The notes below the pieces were generated by a model. It was not told the DNA's origin. It was given only the letters and a program-made list of their open reading frames with translations, and did no database searches. The position numbers were made by a program, and so were the translations under genes. Shown one piece after another: positions 35,910 through 50,900 of a DNA stretch of 64,000 nucleotides. The DNA is from Brachionus rotundiformis. Lineage: Eukaryota; Rotifera; Eurotatoria; Ploima; Brachionidae. The DNA lies in NCBI GenBank assembly GCA_016802295.1, contig JAESIW010000194.1, positions 1-64,000 of the forward strand, in the 5' to 3' direction. How positions within the stretch are numbered: position 1 is the first letter of the stretch; every line of letters starts with the position of its first letter.

Positions 35910-38900
35910 CTAAACGTCTGTTTCATTGGTGTTATTAGCTTTTGTAAGATTAGCTTTGGCAAACACGTTTAAGGGCACATAGTGAACATTTTTTTTTGCC
36001 ACAGGCTTGGCTGGTCTTGAGCCAGGATTCTCTAGTTTTCGCAAGAATAAAGGCGCTGTGCTCGACGAAGACATTGTCGAGTCGTGTCTTGGCATCAAGT
36101 ATCCATCATCATCGTCACCATCATTGTTTGGTACTAAATTTTTCGCTTTCAGCTCATTGACAATTTCGTCATTCATATATCTGCTAGGCGGATGACTATT
36201 AATGTAACTGGGCTGCGGAGTCGGTCCTATGTAGGTGTCCGGATAGTATCTAGGGGTGTAAGTCTTGCCAGCATAAGTGTCACCATTGGCAACTTTTGTC
36301 GCTTCCAGATACCCTGACTGGTTTGGTTTAGGCTCCAAATAGGACCCCTGGTCAGCTCGATTGGCCCCACTTGCTGGCCTCAAGTACTCATCTTTGCCAG
36401 AGCCATTTTCTCTTATTGGCTGCAAGTAGCCACTGTTTGCTCTTTGCTCAGACACCATGCTTGTCTGATTGGGTTGTGCTTTTTTAGCTGAACTTTTGGA
36501 ATCTCTGTTATTTGACTCATGCTTGAGGATACGGTCCTCTACAATTGTGCTAACTACGTGTCTAAAGTTATCGTTTAAGCTTTCGTAGCGCTAATTAAGT
36601 CAAAAAAAAATTCACATTTTTAGACTAATTAATTAAAATAAAATATAAAAAAATACATTTTTATGGAAATTGGTCAAAAGTTGTTCCAGTTGTGGCACTA
36701 TTAGGTTAAAAGTGGGCCTCTCGTTATAATCAACTGTCCAGCATTTGTTAATCACTTGATGACTTGAAAATTTTAATTAATTAATTTTTAATTTCTAAAT
36801 TTCTTAATTAAAAAAAAGTACAGTTCATTCGACCCATAAGGTGGTAAATCTGGCGACACTTCACCTCTTTTTATTCGCTCCATGTGTTCTATAAACTCTC
36901 TTATGGGTATTCCTGGATAAGGATCTGTTTCGCATAGGGAAAATATTTCCCATAACACTATGCCAAAAGACCAACTTGATATAAAAATTAATTTAAAAAA
37001 AAAAGAAAATTTCATCATTTTTACACATCACTGGTCGCTTCGTAGGAGCCACCGAATGCTTCAGGAGGAGCCCATTTAGCCGGCACTTGGCCCTTTGAAT
37101 GATTTAATTTAATTAGACAGATAATAATCTTATATGGAAAAGATTTGTTACTTTGGCTTTGCCAAAATAGGCCTGTGATGAAAGTTTACTTTCATCGGCC
37201 AGTCCAAAATCGGATATTTTACAGACAAAATTTTCATTTAGGAGAATATTTCGGGCTGCTAGGTCCCGATGCAAGAACTTCTTATCAGCCAAGTATTGCA
37301 TGCCTCGCGCAATCTGGTACGCAAAAAATACCAAATCTGAGTCATTAAACTTTTCTATCGCCTGCTTGTTTGTGTCACTTGGAGACCTGCTGTTTGTTCT
37401 GCGGTACTTTTCATAGAACAGAGAGTGCTTCAAGTCGGCCGAGTTTTTGGCATATATGGCCGAGTTGTCTCTTAACCAATTTCTCAGATCGCCCTCGGAA
37501 CAATACTCCACAAAAACGTACGCGTTGCCTTGGGACTTGAGCTCTTTGGTGTAGCAGCCTATTAGCTGAATGATGTTCAGGTGAAAGCCAAGATAGCCCA
37601 TTATCTTGAGCTCTTGGAGCAATGAGTCCAAATTAGACGAATTCAATTTGCTGTCTTAAAATATTATTTTTAGCTTTAGGAAAAAAGTAATCAATTTGTA
37701 GAGTTAATTGGAAATATTAATACATTTTGAGATTAATTTATGTTCTTATGGAATAAATTAATAAATTTTAATTAAAAAAAAAAAGGGAATTAAAAAATTT
37801 AAGACTTCCCTAAGCGCTTTAAACACTTCATGAGAGGATCTCTTTTTCTGGATAGTTAATTGATTTCATTATTTTTAAAGCTTAAACTCATATTTCCAAA
37901 ATAGTTGGTTAATTTCATTTTTATTTTTAATAAAATAAACATTTTGTAGACAAATAAATTACTTATTAAGTTAAAATTATAATTATTTGGTTTAAATTTT
38001 AAAAACTTTAATCATTTAAATTAAATTTTTTATATACCAAATTTTAATTTTACGCATGAAAAAATAATTATTTGTAGACCTTGAATAATTATTTATGATG
38101 TAATTAATTATTATTTCACAGATTTTAGATTTAAAAACATAGTAAAAATTGTGTAAATATTATGAATTTATTTTATAAATTTGGTTAAATTTAAAGGCTT
38201 TATTAAGGAAGCTAATTTACTGAAAATTTCAAGTTAATTAAGATGCTAATTTTTTACTTTAATCTAAATCTTGTATTTTTAACTTTATAAATTTTATATT
38301 TTTTCAATAAATAAAATATACTAAATTAAATTAGTATTAATATGAGAAAAAAAATTAGTTTAGTAATTTAATGGATCAATGTGGCCAAAAAAGCTAAGAT
38401 TTGTATACTCATATAATTTTGTAATTTGATAATTTTCAATGTTTACGCCCAAAAAATATTAAATTACGAATAGATAAGAAAAAAATTTATTAAATCAGAG
38501 AAAAATGGGGGATAAAGGGATGATGCTCAAGTCAGTAAGTTAAAAATGGTTTTGTAAATGGAACATTGTGCAGCAAGCCTCTTGACAATTTTTTTTTACC
38601 AAATTTCCCATTGACCCTTTATCCTCATCGTTCCAAGTAAATGCCTCCATCAAAGACTTATTCTGGAATAAAGATGATATATTTTACATAAAAATTTAAT
38701 AACCATAACTAAAATATCATACTTCTTGAAATGGTATTGGTAAATTGGTATGTTTTGGTGAAATATCTAAAATTCATATTCAGGGGGCAAAAATTGCTCG
38801 ATTTAAAAGTTCTATCTTAAATAATTTAAGCATATAATAATCAAAAATTTTATCTTTTATCATGCTGGTTTGATTATTTTAATTTATTTTTTGTTTATTC

Positions 38901-41900
38901 ATTACGCTAGCTGGTATGAAAAGGAAAGACAGAAAAGTCAGACTATGGGATCGTTTCTGAATTCGATTTGAAATAGGAGAAGAAAAAAATTTTAATTATC
39001 TATAATTGATTGAATAGCAACAAGAATCATTTATCACAAAATTGATCTTTTTTTTTTATTTTAATTTTAGATATGAACTTTTTTGGCTTGTGAAATAATT
39101 TTGAGTTAGGCAAGAAAAAAAAAAGAGGATAAAAATTTACAAAGCTAATCAAGTAATTTGGCAAATAATGGCCTTAATGGAAAATTGTTTACCCGAATCA
39201 AAACCACATTTAGAAAATTAGTTTTTGTTAAATATCAGGCCTAATCATATAAACCATTAGTAAAAAAATTTAATCGATTCTACAAAGCTTAATGCAATGA
39301 TTTAGCATAAACAATTTCCCAAGACCTTGCACTATCTGTTCAAAAAAAACAATAAAAAAATTAATTAATTTATAGATGCGATTAATATGTTTATATATGA
39401 CTAATTTCGTAATATTTATCTAAATCGATTTTTGTCCTTTTCTAAAGCCTCTGTTTCTATCTTGTTTTATTTCCTGGAGGATTTAAGCAAACACGCTTTG
39501 GTTAAACATTTATTTTATAAACATGAAAATACACTCTTAGATAGTGATTTATTATTTTATCGATCCATAAATGAACAAAAAGATGCATACAGTTTTTATA
39601 AATCTGATACTTTATAGTAATGACACCCAAGCTTGTGACAGGCGTAAATTCCTGCGAGAAAAATGAGCCATTATCATTTCTTAAAAGCGAAAAATATCGC
39701 TTATCTATTAAACAAATAATTTAAAAATATATTCTCTATTTTATTTATTAAAATAATTATTAAATTTAAAAATTTTTTCTTATTCGTTGTGTTGACTAGG
39801 TTGGACAAAATTGGCCTAATTAACTGAATCTAGAAGAGTAATTAGATTAATTGTGTTTTGTAGATTGTTAAAATGAAAATAATTAATTGGCAAATAAATT
39901 AAAATTTTCATATTATCAATGATGTCATTTTTACATTATTTAAAGATTACCGGTGATAAAATTTCCAATATTTTAAACCAAATTTCCTTTATAGATAAAT
40001 TTTAAAAGAGATTTTAGCTATTTTTTTATTTATTTTAGCGATTTTAGCTAAGAAATAAAATAAAATCATTATGTTTTAGTTTTAATATTTTTAATTACTT
40101 GTTTCCTAGATCGAATATTCTTTAAATCCTTTGTTATTTTCATGACAATTAAACTAACAATTTTATTTAAAAAAAAACACGAAAATTACTTAAATAGATA
40201 AATTTCTATTTAACATAATGATTTAATTAGTTTTTATTTAACTAACAAAAAAAGTTTATTTTTTTCTGCGAGGATTTTTATTTAAGTATTATTTAAAAAA
40301 AAAATTATTTTTATTCTTTCAATAACTAGTTAATTAATTAATTAGAAATTAAAAAATTTAACTTTTTAAATTTAATTATCTTTGAATAAAAAAATTAGTA
40401 AAAATGGTAAGGTCTTGGATCTTTACTTCCTCAAAATTTGCCAAATTAAGCACACATTAGCTATGGAACTTTTATTCTAAATTTAGATATGTCTTAGGAT
40501 GATGGGGCCAAGTAACGTGACCAGCACAACTTTGAGCCAACTGGCCATAATCGAAGAACTCAAGCACAACACATGGGACTACATGACCGAATTGGTGTTC
40601 ATAGTTCTAATAGCAGTGCTGACCATTCCGGCCAACATCTTTCTTTTCTTCTTCTACATGAGAAAAATCATCCGCTACAAGCAAATAAAACACCTGAACG
40701 TAGGCTACGTTCGTATAGCGAACAGCTTTCACACATACATGATCGAAATATGTTCATTCGACACCACTATAGTGTTTTATCTAATCCTAAACACTCTTTT
40801 TCAACTTTTGTATCACTTAAAAAAGACCAACTACGAGTCTGTCTACGATGTGTCCAATTTTACATGTAAATTTTTCATCTACACCTTGCGCATCAGCGGT
40901 GCCATGAGCAACTATTTGGTATTCATGCTTTCACTGAACCGGTGTCTGCTCATTCTATTTCCCTTCAGACCATTCGATCCAAACTCCCACCGCCTCTGTC
41001 TCAACACAAAATACTTGACTTTGTTCCTGTTTTGTATTTGCACCATTGCCAATGTGTTCCGCCTAGAACTGCTAAACGTAAACAACAGTCAAGTTCAAAC
41101 AAAAAAAATGCCTACACAGCCACTGTTCGATTACGAACTTTTTGATAACAAAAGCTCCGAGGCCATTTTCAACATGGTACAGACACTAAGTGAGCAAACC
41201 AAGGCATCTGAATGTGGGCCGAACATTCGCTCTATCTCGTTTACCATTGGAGATTCTACCAATGCTTTATTTTGGTCCATAATAGTCTACAACATGTTTT
41301 TTTCTATAGTTCCTGCTCTTGGAAACCTGGCACTGAGCGTTTATTTGATCAAGAAGCGCTCTGAGCTCAAGAAAAAGCTTGTTATCTTTATTGATTTGGT
41401 AAAGAGTGCAAAAAAAAATGACAAGATCAACAAAAGCCAGCCAGAGGTCAACAACTATGAGGAAATAGAGGAGATAAACGAGAACAAAAAAGATTTTCAA
41501 TTGAATGAGTTCCACACAGAATTTCTGAAAACTTGTACGCCATGTATCGCCTTTTCTCTCAGTCACGTGTTTCTATTCTTGCCTTATTCCATTATAGAAA
41601 TGGTCAATCAAGTAGAGCCCAGTTTGGCCTACATGTCCGTACTCCAGTACATGACTTATATTAGATACTTTTTTTACTGTTCAAAATTTTACTTGCTTTT
41701 TTTGGTAAGCTTTAGATTTAGACGTGAGTTTAGGAAAATTTTTAGAAGGCTTCAAAAAACTAGAAAAAGATGTCGAGACTCGCTTAACTTGGAGCTCAAG
41801 CATCTAAACGACCTGAATACCATAAATTCGGTCATTATGAACAATTTAAAAAATTAGATTTTTTAATAAAACATTTTTTATAGCTAGATTTGGATTTAAT

Positions 41901-44900
41901 TTATCCTAGAATATTCAAATTGTGGTCAGACTTGCACCTGATCATTGTAGGCTTTGTTCTCTTCTATCATATATTATGTGTACAAAATTTCAGCTCATAT
42001 TTAGCTTATTCAAATTTTAAAGATATACAGTCAAAAAAAAAGTTTTTGTGCAAAATTCTGCATGCATAAAATTTTTGCAGAAATTTGCAGACATACAAAA
42101 TAATGTTTAACACTGTATGTTTAATTTGAAAATGTAATTCTGCATTAAATTTTTGTTGCTAAAACAATTTAAAAACTTATTTTAACTATAATTTTTGAGC
42201 ATGATCATTTTAATTTGATCATAAACTTCAATGTGCCCAAGTATTCATAGTTATAACTCATTAAATATGCATCAAATCTGAAAGCTCATAATCTCTTATA
42301 CAAAATTGTATATTTATTTTGTATTTTTTTATAACAATTTACCATGAATTTTGACCAAAGATGGTAAAAACATAGATTTTTCCTAGTTTTTTGGATCTAG
42401 CCCAACCCTTACTTTTTTACAGATTCTGAAACCAGAGGAAATTCTGAACAAAATGTTGGGACCGCTTTTTTTTTTATTTTTAAGCAGAACAAAATTGATA
42501 AAAATAAGTGTAAAATAAGAAAAAAAGAATCAGATTATTTTATTTTGAAAAAAATTGTTTTAGAAACCACTCTTAGAACATTAAAAATTTCTAACTCTAT
42601 TTGTTTAGTCTGTTGATATAAAATTTAAATATATAAAGAAATCTATTTACTTTCTAAAACAATTTTTTTCAAAATAAAATAATCTAATTCTATTTTGTCT
42701 ATTTTATTCTCTATAATTGATAAATCACACTCGACATAAAAATATGATTATATTTTTAAAATTTATAATCAAAAAACTTTCTATAAAAACTAATTTTGAG
42801 TAAATTGTGCCATTTATACATCTCAATTTGAAAACTCTCCAAATGCTCATTAGCTCTCTAAATAGCATTAATATGGGAGATCCTGGGTCGGCTAAAAAGT
42901 GTTTGGTGTATTCCTAAAATGTGTATTATTCAACAAAGAAACGATATGAAGAGACTGCTACTGTGTGTGATCCTAGCCGTTCTGGTGTACCTCGAAAGCT
43001 AACTGTTTTTAGGAATGAAGATTAGAAACGACCCTACATTTAGTTATCAAAAACTCGCCACTGATTTTAATTCTAAGACTCAAGGGGTTAGGATAAGTAA
43101 GTCTACTGTATTGAGATTTCTCAAAAAAAAAGCTTAGAGTCCCATACAGCGGTCAAAAAACCTCTTTTAACCATAAAAGATAGACAAAAAAGATATAAGT
43201 TGTGTAAGCATACACTTAATTGGAAAGTAAATGATTGGTCCAGAGTTTTTTTCAGTAATGTGTTCAATTTTTAGGTCTTAAATCGTAAATCAAGAGTAAA
43301 AGTAAAACGGTTTAAACATGAAAAGTTTCGCCTGAAGTTCTGTATATGGAGGTTACAAAACGATGGAGATTTAACGGTTTCCTAGGGATGCATTTTTTTC
43401 AAAGGCACTGGTATATGCTACATGTTTACAAGACGAATTAATCAATTTTTGGATTGATGACAGACAGAAATTTATCTTATCGTCTCACACTAAGGTAGTT
43501 GCCAGACTATTATTGTAACAAATTAAATGATATTAATTTGACTTTGAAACATTTTCACAAAAAATTTAATTTAAATATTTCAATGTTTTACTTTCTTAAA
43601 TAATTTTATAATTTAAAATTATCTTGTAATAAATTATTGAAAGAAGTGTTAATTGGTCTTCATTAAATGGCACTAGCCTGTTGATTAACCTCGAAACTGA
43701 GTCGAAATTTTAGATATGCTTTAAGTCTCATATCATATAATAATATAATTAACAGTTAAGCTATTAACTTTCAAATATCTCAATACTGGAAAAAAAAATT
43801 AAATACCTTTGCAAATTTTTACAGCTACTCGTTTTGAATTTTTGGACAGCTTTGACTCATCGATCAGAGGCTTTACAATCTCAGGATCACTCGAAATCGA
43901 ATAATTGGACTGATTGTTGCGGCGAATAGATAGGCGCTTCTTCAAGCGTTCTGTCTTTGATAAGTCATTTGATTCGACCTGATCTAGATCAGGTGCAATG
44001 GCTTCATCGCTTACGATTGCCAGACAAACTTTCCCAAAATTTCCCTCACCCAGTACTTTATCTATTTAAGTTAAAAAAGTTTACTTTATTAAATATCAGA
44101 TTTAATATTATTTTCAAACAATGTCTTTTAAAATTATTTTTATATAAAATACATAGCTAACATCTAATTATAGTTGATGGTAAATGGATATGGGGCGATC
44201 GGGGTGAAATATTCAAATATAATATTATTACATATATGTGGTGCGACTGGGCTGATTAGGACTTCGTGAGGGAATTGAACAAGATTAAAATATTAACTTA
44301 ACGTTTTTATTTTATTATATCTAACTACTTAGAGGGTCTAAAAAAGAAACCGAAGTCAAAAACTTAAAACTAATCATACTAGTTGACTATCTTATTATCT
44401 TATATACTAACTGATATTGTAATCTATAACATCAGTAAGATTTAGATAGAATAAGCATTAAAATAATAGTTAAAAATTCAAGTTAAAAGTTTTAAATTAG
44501 ATTAAGATGATTAAGCACGCTCCATTCCACATTTATCCTGGTAGATCTCATCTCATCTCATCTATTGGCGACGCCAATAGACTCTTACAGAGGTCTAAAG
44601 TTTCATATTTTATTCAGCACTGCTTCAGGTAAATTAAATATATCTCGGGTATTTTTAAGCCGATTACCCCAAATGCATTTTAAATGCTCAGAATTGAGTA
44701 AGGAATCCAAATTTGATAATAGAATTGACTAATACTTAAGACCCTTAGAAGCCAAAATTGGAATTTTTTTACTTTTAAGGTCCGCCAGAGCACATTTTTG
44801 TCTTATGCTTTAAATTGCTTATTAGACCATAATTCTTTAAAATTCTTATCACCAAATAAAGTATCAATGATGTCACCTATTTCGCTATGACTGAAACAGC

Positions 44901-47900
44901 TCTAATAAAATTTTGTCTATTTTCATTATCTTATAATCATTATAAATCCATTAACAAAGAGCTTAGAGGACCTTTTTTAGGTTAGGGGAGCGTAATTAGC
45001 AAAAAAAGGAAGAAGTGCGGAGACTTTTATTAAGGAAACTAAATTATCTAACTTTAATCTATTTTAAGTATTTTTCCAATCTTAATATTTTGTTTAAAGT
45101 ACAAATAAAGTATATTAATTAATTTTTTTTTGATTTAGAAATAATTCTTTAGTGACTTAAATTTTATATTATTTTTAGTAGTATAAGTTCTTGTCGTATG
45201 TTAGTGGTTTATACCAGCGCAGAAAATTAGCGCTTATGCTGTTGCAGTCTTTATAAATTCAGTCTGACTATTTCTTTATCAATTTGAGTCTTGAAAATGT
45301 TGACTGTACTTGCTGGTATAATTAATTCCATTTACAAAATTTATTCTCTCTAATACATTTATAATTTTATACATCTGTATTAAATCTCTACTAACTCGTC
45401 ATTATTCAAGACTCATCAAATCAAGGAGCTTTAGCCTCTCATTATGCGGTTTATCCCGAACACTATTAATTATCTTGGTTTCTCTACTTTGCACATTTTC
45501 GACTATCCTTTTATCCGATTTCATATTCTTTAAATTTTACTTAAAAGTTGACTAAAACAACTCAAGTCCATGGTACAAATAATAATTATATTTAAGACAA
45601 ATGAATTAATGTGCCTTTAAGGGTATAAGCTAGTCCTCAATCTTTCTGCATATCTTCCTTAATATGTACTACTTTTAATTAAATTAGATAATGTGGTGTT
45701 CACCACAGATACTTATCGGTCTATTTATTATGTTTGTGAGCGTTAAGTTACTTATGATATTTATATACTTTATTTTTGGACTATTTATTCTTGCATGTTC
45801 GAGAAAAAGAAGAAAGAAAAGAAACGCTGGAGAGAAAAAAAAAAGAAAAGATACTTTTTGGCTTAGGGGAATAATAAAGATTTTTTGAGAGAAAAAAAAA
45901 AAGCTTTTGTTTGACTGGACCTTTAACAACTTCACAGATAATTAAATTAGTAAATAAAATTCAATTAAATTAAGTTAATATTTTAATGTAAAAAAAATAA
46001 TTTGAAAAACTAAAATTTATTTTAAATATAAAAGTCTATTTTTTAGAGAATTTTTTCTAGTTAAATATGTTAAAAATAAAAATGGAATTGACATTGTATG
46101 ATATTAAAATAATATTCTTTTAATAATTAGATCTATTTAATTTACCTAAAATAATGAAGTTAGTTCGCTCAATTTCGAATTTTTTGTCATCAAATTTAAT
46201 CTGTCCGAGAATCTTTTTGTCAAGTATGTCGTCCTCAATTACGGACAAATTACCATTCAGTAAAAAGTCAAACAAGTCCTGGTGCTTTTGCTACACAAAA
46301 AATATATTTAATTACTAATTAAATAAAATATTTAATTGTACCTTTAATTTTTTATTCTCTCTTTTTTGTTTGATAATTTTGACCAAAGCAAATATTAGCA
46401 GCACTAGGAGAACCAGCGCACATAAAGAGACCACAACTATGAGACCAATCATTCGTTTGGACATCTCTTTGACCTTTAAAGTGATTGTGGTTGTTTCCAC
46501 GTAAATCTTGAAGCTTCTTTGGATGCCTCCAAATCTATTGGTAACGCGGCACTCATAGGTTCCCGAGTCAACTGGATGAGTGCGGAAAATTTCCAACTTT
46601 CCGCCATTCAGGTTAAATTTTTCATCATCCAAGTCGACGGTTTTGTTGTCTTTTAGCCATACAATTACTCCTTTAGGTCTACCAAAATAGTCACAGTCCA
46701 AAGTTAATGTCTTGTCTGGCTTGATCTGCAAATCACCATAAGTCACTATCTGTTCTGTTTCGTTGGTCTGATTTAGATGCATTGATTGATTTAAAAAATA
46801 CAAATCGACTGGCTTTAGGATATTTAAATTGTAAAAAAGGACTGGGTTGACAGGTCTGGACTCTTGGGTTGGATAGAAATAGGGATGCTTGTCTACATTT
46901 ATTTGTAATGTGTAGTTGTTTTTGCATTCAATGGCAACATTGTTGAATCCAAGCTCTACAATGTTGCTGAATTTGGAACTGCGGGCCTCTTTGACTTCCA
47001 TATCACATGATTGACTCTTTATTGGATCAAGTTTGTAGTCACTTGATGAAAATAGGACGCTGTTAAACCAGAACTGAATGCTAAATGTGTCCCCTTCGAC
47101 AATTTCGTTGTCGTAGCTTCTTTCGTAGATAACTTTGGTGTCAAAAGGTGAGCCATTTTCCAAATCAGAAGGTATGACAAGTCTTTTGCTGAGGGAAAAT
47201 CCTTTTTCGTTTATTGCCATGCAATAAACTATGTGGAAATTTGTTACCAAGAGTTTCTTCTTCAAGTACCAAGCGTTTCTGTCGTCGGCTTTTTCCACAC
47301 GATCAAACTTAATTGGCGAATTTTGTACCTTGGAAGTGGAATCTTGGTCAACTAGAATGACCAAATCGTCGTTGCCAGATCTCTTGCGTCTCTTTAGTGG
47401 CATGTATATGGTAAAGTTGTTTTCAAGCTCTCTTTCCAACATGTGGTTATTTAGAAGAGAATAGCAATTGTTTATGTCCGAGCATGGAATGAATTTTATG
47501 TCCATGTCGTCAATTTGATGCGCCTGGGCGTCACATTGAATTATAGATGTCCTATCATGTTCGCATGTCCAGTTGGATGAACAGGTCTTTACTGGTCTGT
47601 AAAGCAGTATTTCCGGCTTTTCTGTTTAACAACGATTAAAAATAATATTTATTTATTTTAATAGATTTATTTTGTTATATTTATCTTAATTTATTAAGGA
47701 AAGTAGTTAAGTTTTATTTTTTATATAATAAGAGCTTATAATAAATTTGAACTGTTTTAAATGTATGTGAATAACTGATGGTATTTATTTCAACCCAAGC
47801 ATCTATAAGTGATATGAGCTCAAGAGACAAAATTTTATTTTAGAATTTAAGTAAAGGTTTTTTTGTTCGCAAAAGAATTGAAGAGTTACAAAGAAATCAA

Positions 47901-50900
47901 ATATACAGAGAGGGCATCTTGAAGATGATGATTGTGATGTCATGACATCACATGTTTAAAATTATAATATGATTTACTTATTTAACCATGTTTTCAAACA
48001 ACAACTTTAAATATTTTTTTACAAACATGCGTTGGTGTATAATTATGTATTAATATGAAAAAGTTAAAGCAAAGAGAATTTTTATCGATTTAACTTTATT
48101 TAAATAATTTTGGCTTAGACGGCCGTTTCTATATTTCATCTAGATAATAAAAGCCATATGGCAAACAAAACTTTATTTTTATTTAAACACAACGATATTA
48201 CAATGAGCAATTCAAAATATTAAAGTCAAGTCATTTGACTTGAAATTTATCAAGGAGGAGATTTGACTGCAATGTGTTAATTAGCAAGGATATAGGAAAA
48301 TGCTAAACTATATAGAGTCCCATTTTCTATTTCAGAAGATAAAGCAGCGATATTAGAAAGCTTTCCTAAGAAATTAAGAAACGAATTTGCATCTGCTTTG
48401 ATTGCCTGGCATGTTTTCTATTTAAGCATGTTACGGAGTAGAGATTAGCCGTTACAACTTTTCAAAAAATCATTGTTTATATTAACAATTAATCTAGATT
48501 TTATCCTTATGGTCTTATTAAAAATAATAATCTTTATGACTGTTTTAATTCACATTTTATTATGATTTAACTTCTATGTCATTGTGACACTTGTTAAACT
48601 TCAACAATAAAAATGAGGTGGTAATTCTAAAAAGGAGGTTTAGTTTTAAAACTTAGTATTTCCACATTATTGCAAACTTATAAATAAACGATTTTGACGA
48701 GTGGTAAAGTAAGTATGATAGAATAATGTATGCCAATGAAAGAGAAAAGGAAATAGCCAGTATGATCAAAAGATCAGGTCTTTTATTATATTGTAAAATT
48801 TTTCTCAGGAACATAGATGATTAACAAAGCATTTTATGATACAGCTCAAGAGACAAGATTTCTCCTTCTATTGTGTAAAGCAGAGGCAAAAAGCCATGAG
48901 GAAGCTCTACATAAATCGCAAATAAAAAAGAGAAATCTTCTGAGTTTAGATTCTATAAATAAATCAAAGCTAATGATGATGATTGAGACCTCAGATATGT
49001 TTAGATAAAGCTTTTACAAATAAATTGAAAAATGTAGATTCAACAATCAGAAATTAGTTCAAAAAAGATACAGTCTGGTTTAGAAAATTAATTAGGAAAA
49101 TGCTTAGTGATAATTTGGTATGGTCTCAGCGTAGCAGAGCGAAAATGTCAGTAGATTTCTCTGACTTTATTCATTGTGCCTACAACTCTAATAATCTGTT
49201 AGCTTTTTATAGAATTATTCGCTAATGTCACATGTCAAATGTTGAAAAATGATAACATTTATTACATATTTTTAAGATTGATAAGTTTGTCAATCTATCA
49301 AAGATTTTTTAGAAAATTTCTAATTAAAAAATAAAAACTTAAGATATTTTAATAACTTTTCAGGATTTTCACGAAATAAATTTCTATATGTATAATTAAA
49401 ACTTACTTGGAATGGTGACATAAATAGTTTGATTGATTGAAAGAGCTGGCTCTTCTTTTAGATTGACGAATATTTCATACTTTCCTGGTAAAAGCTCGTG
49501 TTGGTAATGAAAGAAGCACGCAAAGTCATAGAGCCTTACATGAATGCAGTAAGCAATGAAGTCCTTTTCCAGAAGTTGATTATCGCGATAATACTTTATT
49601 TGATATTTTCCCGAAGCTTGGAAAAAAAAATTTATCACGCCGAATGTGGAATAGTCCACTGACGGCTGTTCGTGTGGGTTCAGTCGCAAGAAATGTTTAT
49701 CTTTAATTAAAATTTACTCATTTTTCTAAACTAAGATAGAAAATTTACCAGAAAAGACCAACAAAATGCGACTTGAAGTGTATTTCAGCTCTGAGCCGTC
49801 AAAATTGACCTCACATGATACGCTGGTCTCATTTTTGGTCACACTTTCAAAGTGAATGGTCTTGTTATAATCGAATAGATTGTAAAAGTTATTGGCACAT
49901 GCACTCCGATCTCTGCTCTCTTTTATTTCATAATTATCCTAATAAAAATAAATAAATTTAGATAAAAAACTATCTTTAAATTAGATAAATAGAAAATATT
50001 ACATTAGAGTCTACAATTGGAACTAGATTGTAAAAGATGTCATTGCAACCAATTTTGGCCGAACAAGTCATAGTCAGCTCCTTTCCCTTGGAAACCAGAG
50101 CCAGCGAGTCATGCTTCACTTGGATCAAGTCATCTCTCAGGTCATCAGGTGGTAAAACGTTAACACGAATGGCAGAGCTGATGCCAGTTAGTTCAAAAAT
50201 TTGCTTATCTGTGTATGAGTCGTATTGGCCGGTGCATTCAATGCTGCCATGATCTCTGTTCAATTTTATGCCAAATCCACTCTCAGGGTCATAAGAAATC
50301 TTTATTAAAAATTTCAAAAAGCAATAAATTTATTTAATTAGTTTAATTACGGTGTTCAGATTAGCTTTGACTTTGACTGAGGGATGCAGGGCCTTGCATG
50401 GTATTATGAAGGGTACCCGAAGACGGTAGAAAGATTTGCAGAGACTTTTGGAGTTAAGAAGCTCACAATTCAAAAACAACCGACCATCATCTTTAATTTA
50501 AATTTTTTAAAATAGATAGCTATTATTTAATTGTTGTTAATTAGAAATATATATTTAACATTTAATCTTTAAGAGTATAAAGTTAAAAATTTGTAAATGA
50601 AAATTAAATAATCTATTTTGTTATTTATTTCTGCTTTGTCACCATTTTAATTTAAGATACCATTGACCAAAAACTAACCATTCTTTTAATATTTGTACAT
50701 TTTTTATTTTTTGGTAATATTTAAATATAAAAAGATTGTGTGTAAGCTAAATATTTGTTAATTTGACAATGATTAGATACCATGTTCGTATCACCATAGT
50801 TTTTTTGGTACAAATATTAAAAAATAGTTAAAGCAAAAAATTACTTAAGGTCTTTATTAATATAAAAATAGTTATTTTTTGTAAAACTTATGGTATTGAG

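Larger units (their letters stand above)
37655..43806. other. 6.15-kb RTK intron 9 hosting other elements
   Basis: Contains the plus-strand GPCR gene, the Tc1 relic and a LINE 3' end. The stretch 37700-40440 is AT-rich with no recognised gene or transposon; it may hold promoter elements of the GPCR or enhancers of the RTK. Confidence 0.7.

Noticed and set aside
45691..45888. 65-codon frame with hydrophobic then Lys/Arg-rich sequence
   Set aside because: Located in an RTK intron, composition-driven (A-rich run read as Lys/Arg), no start context or relative.
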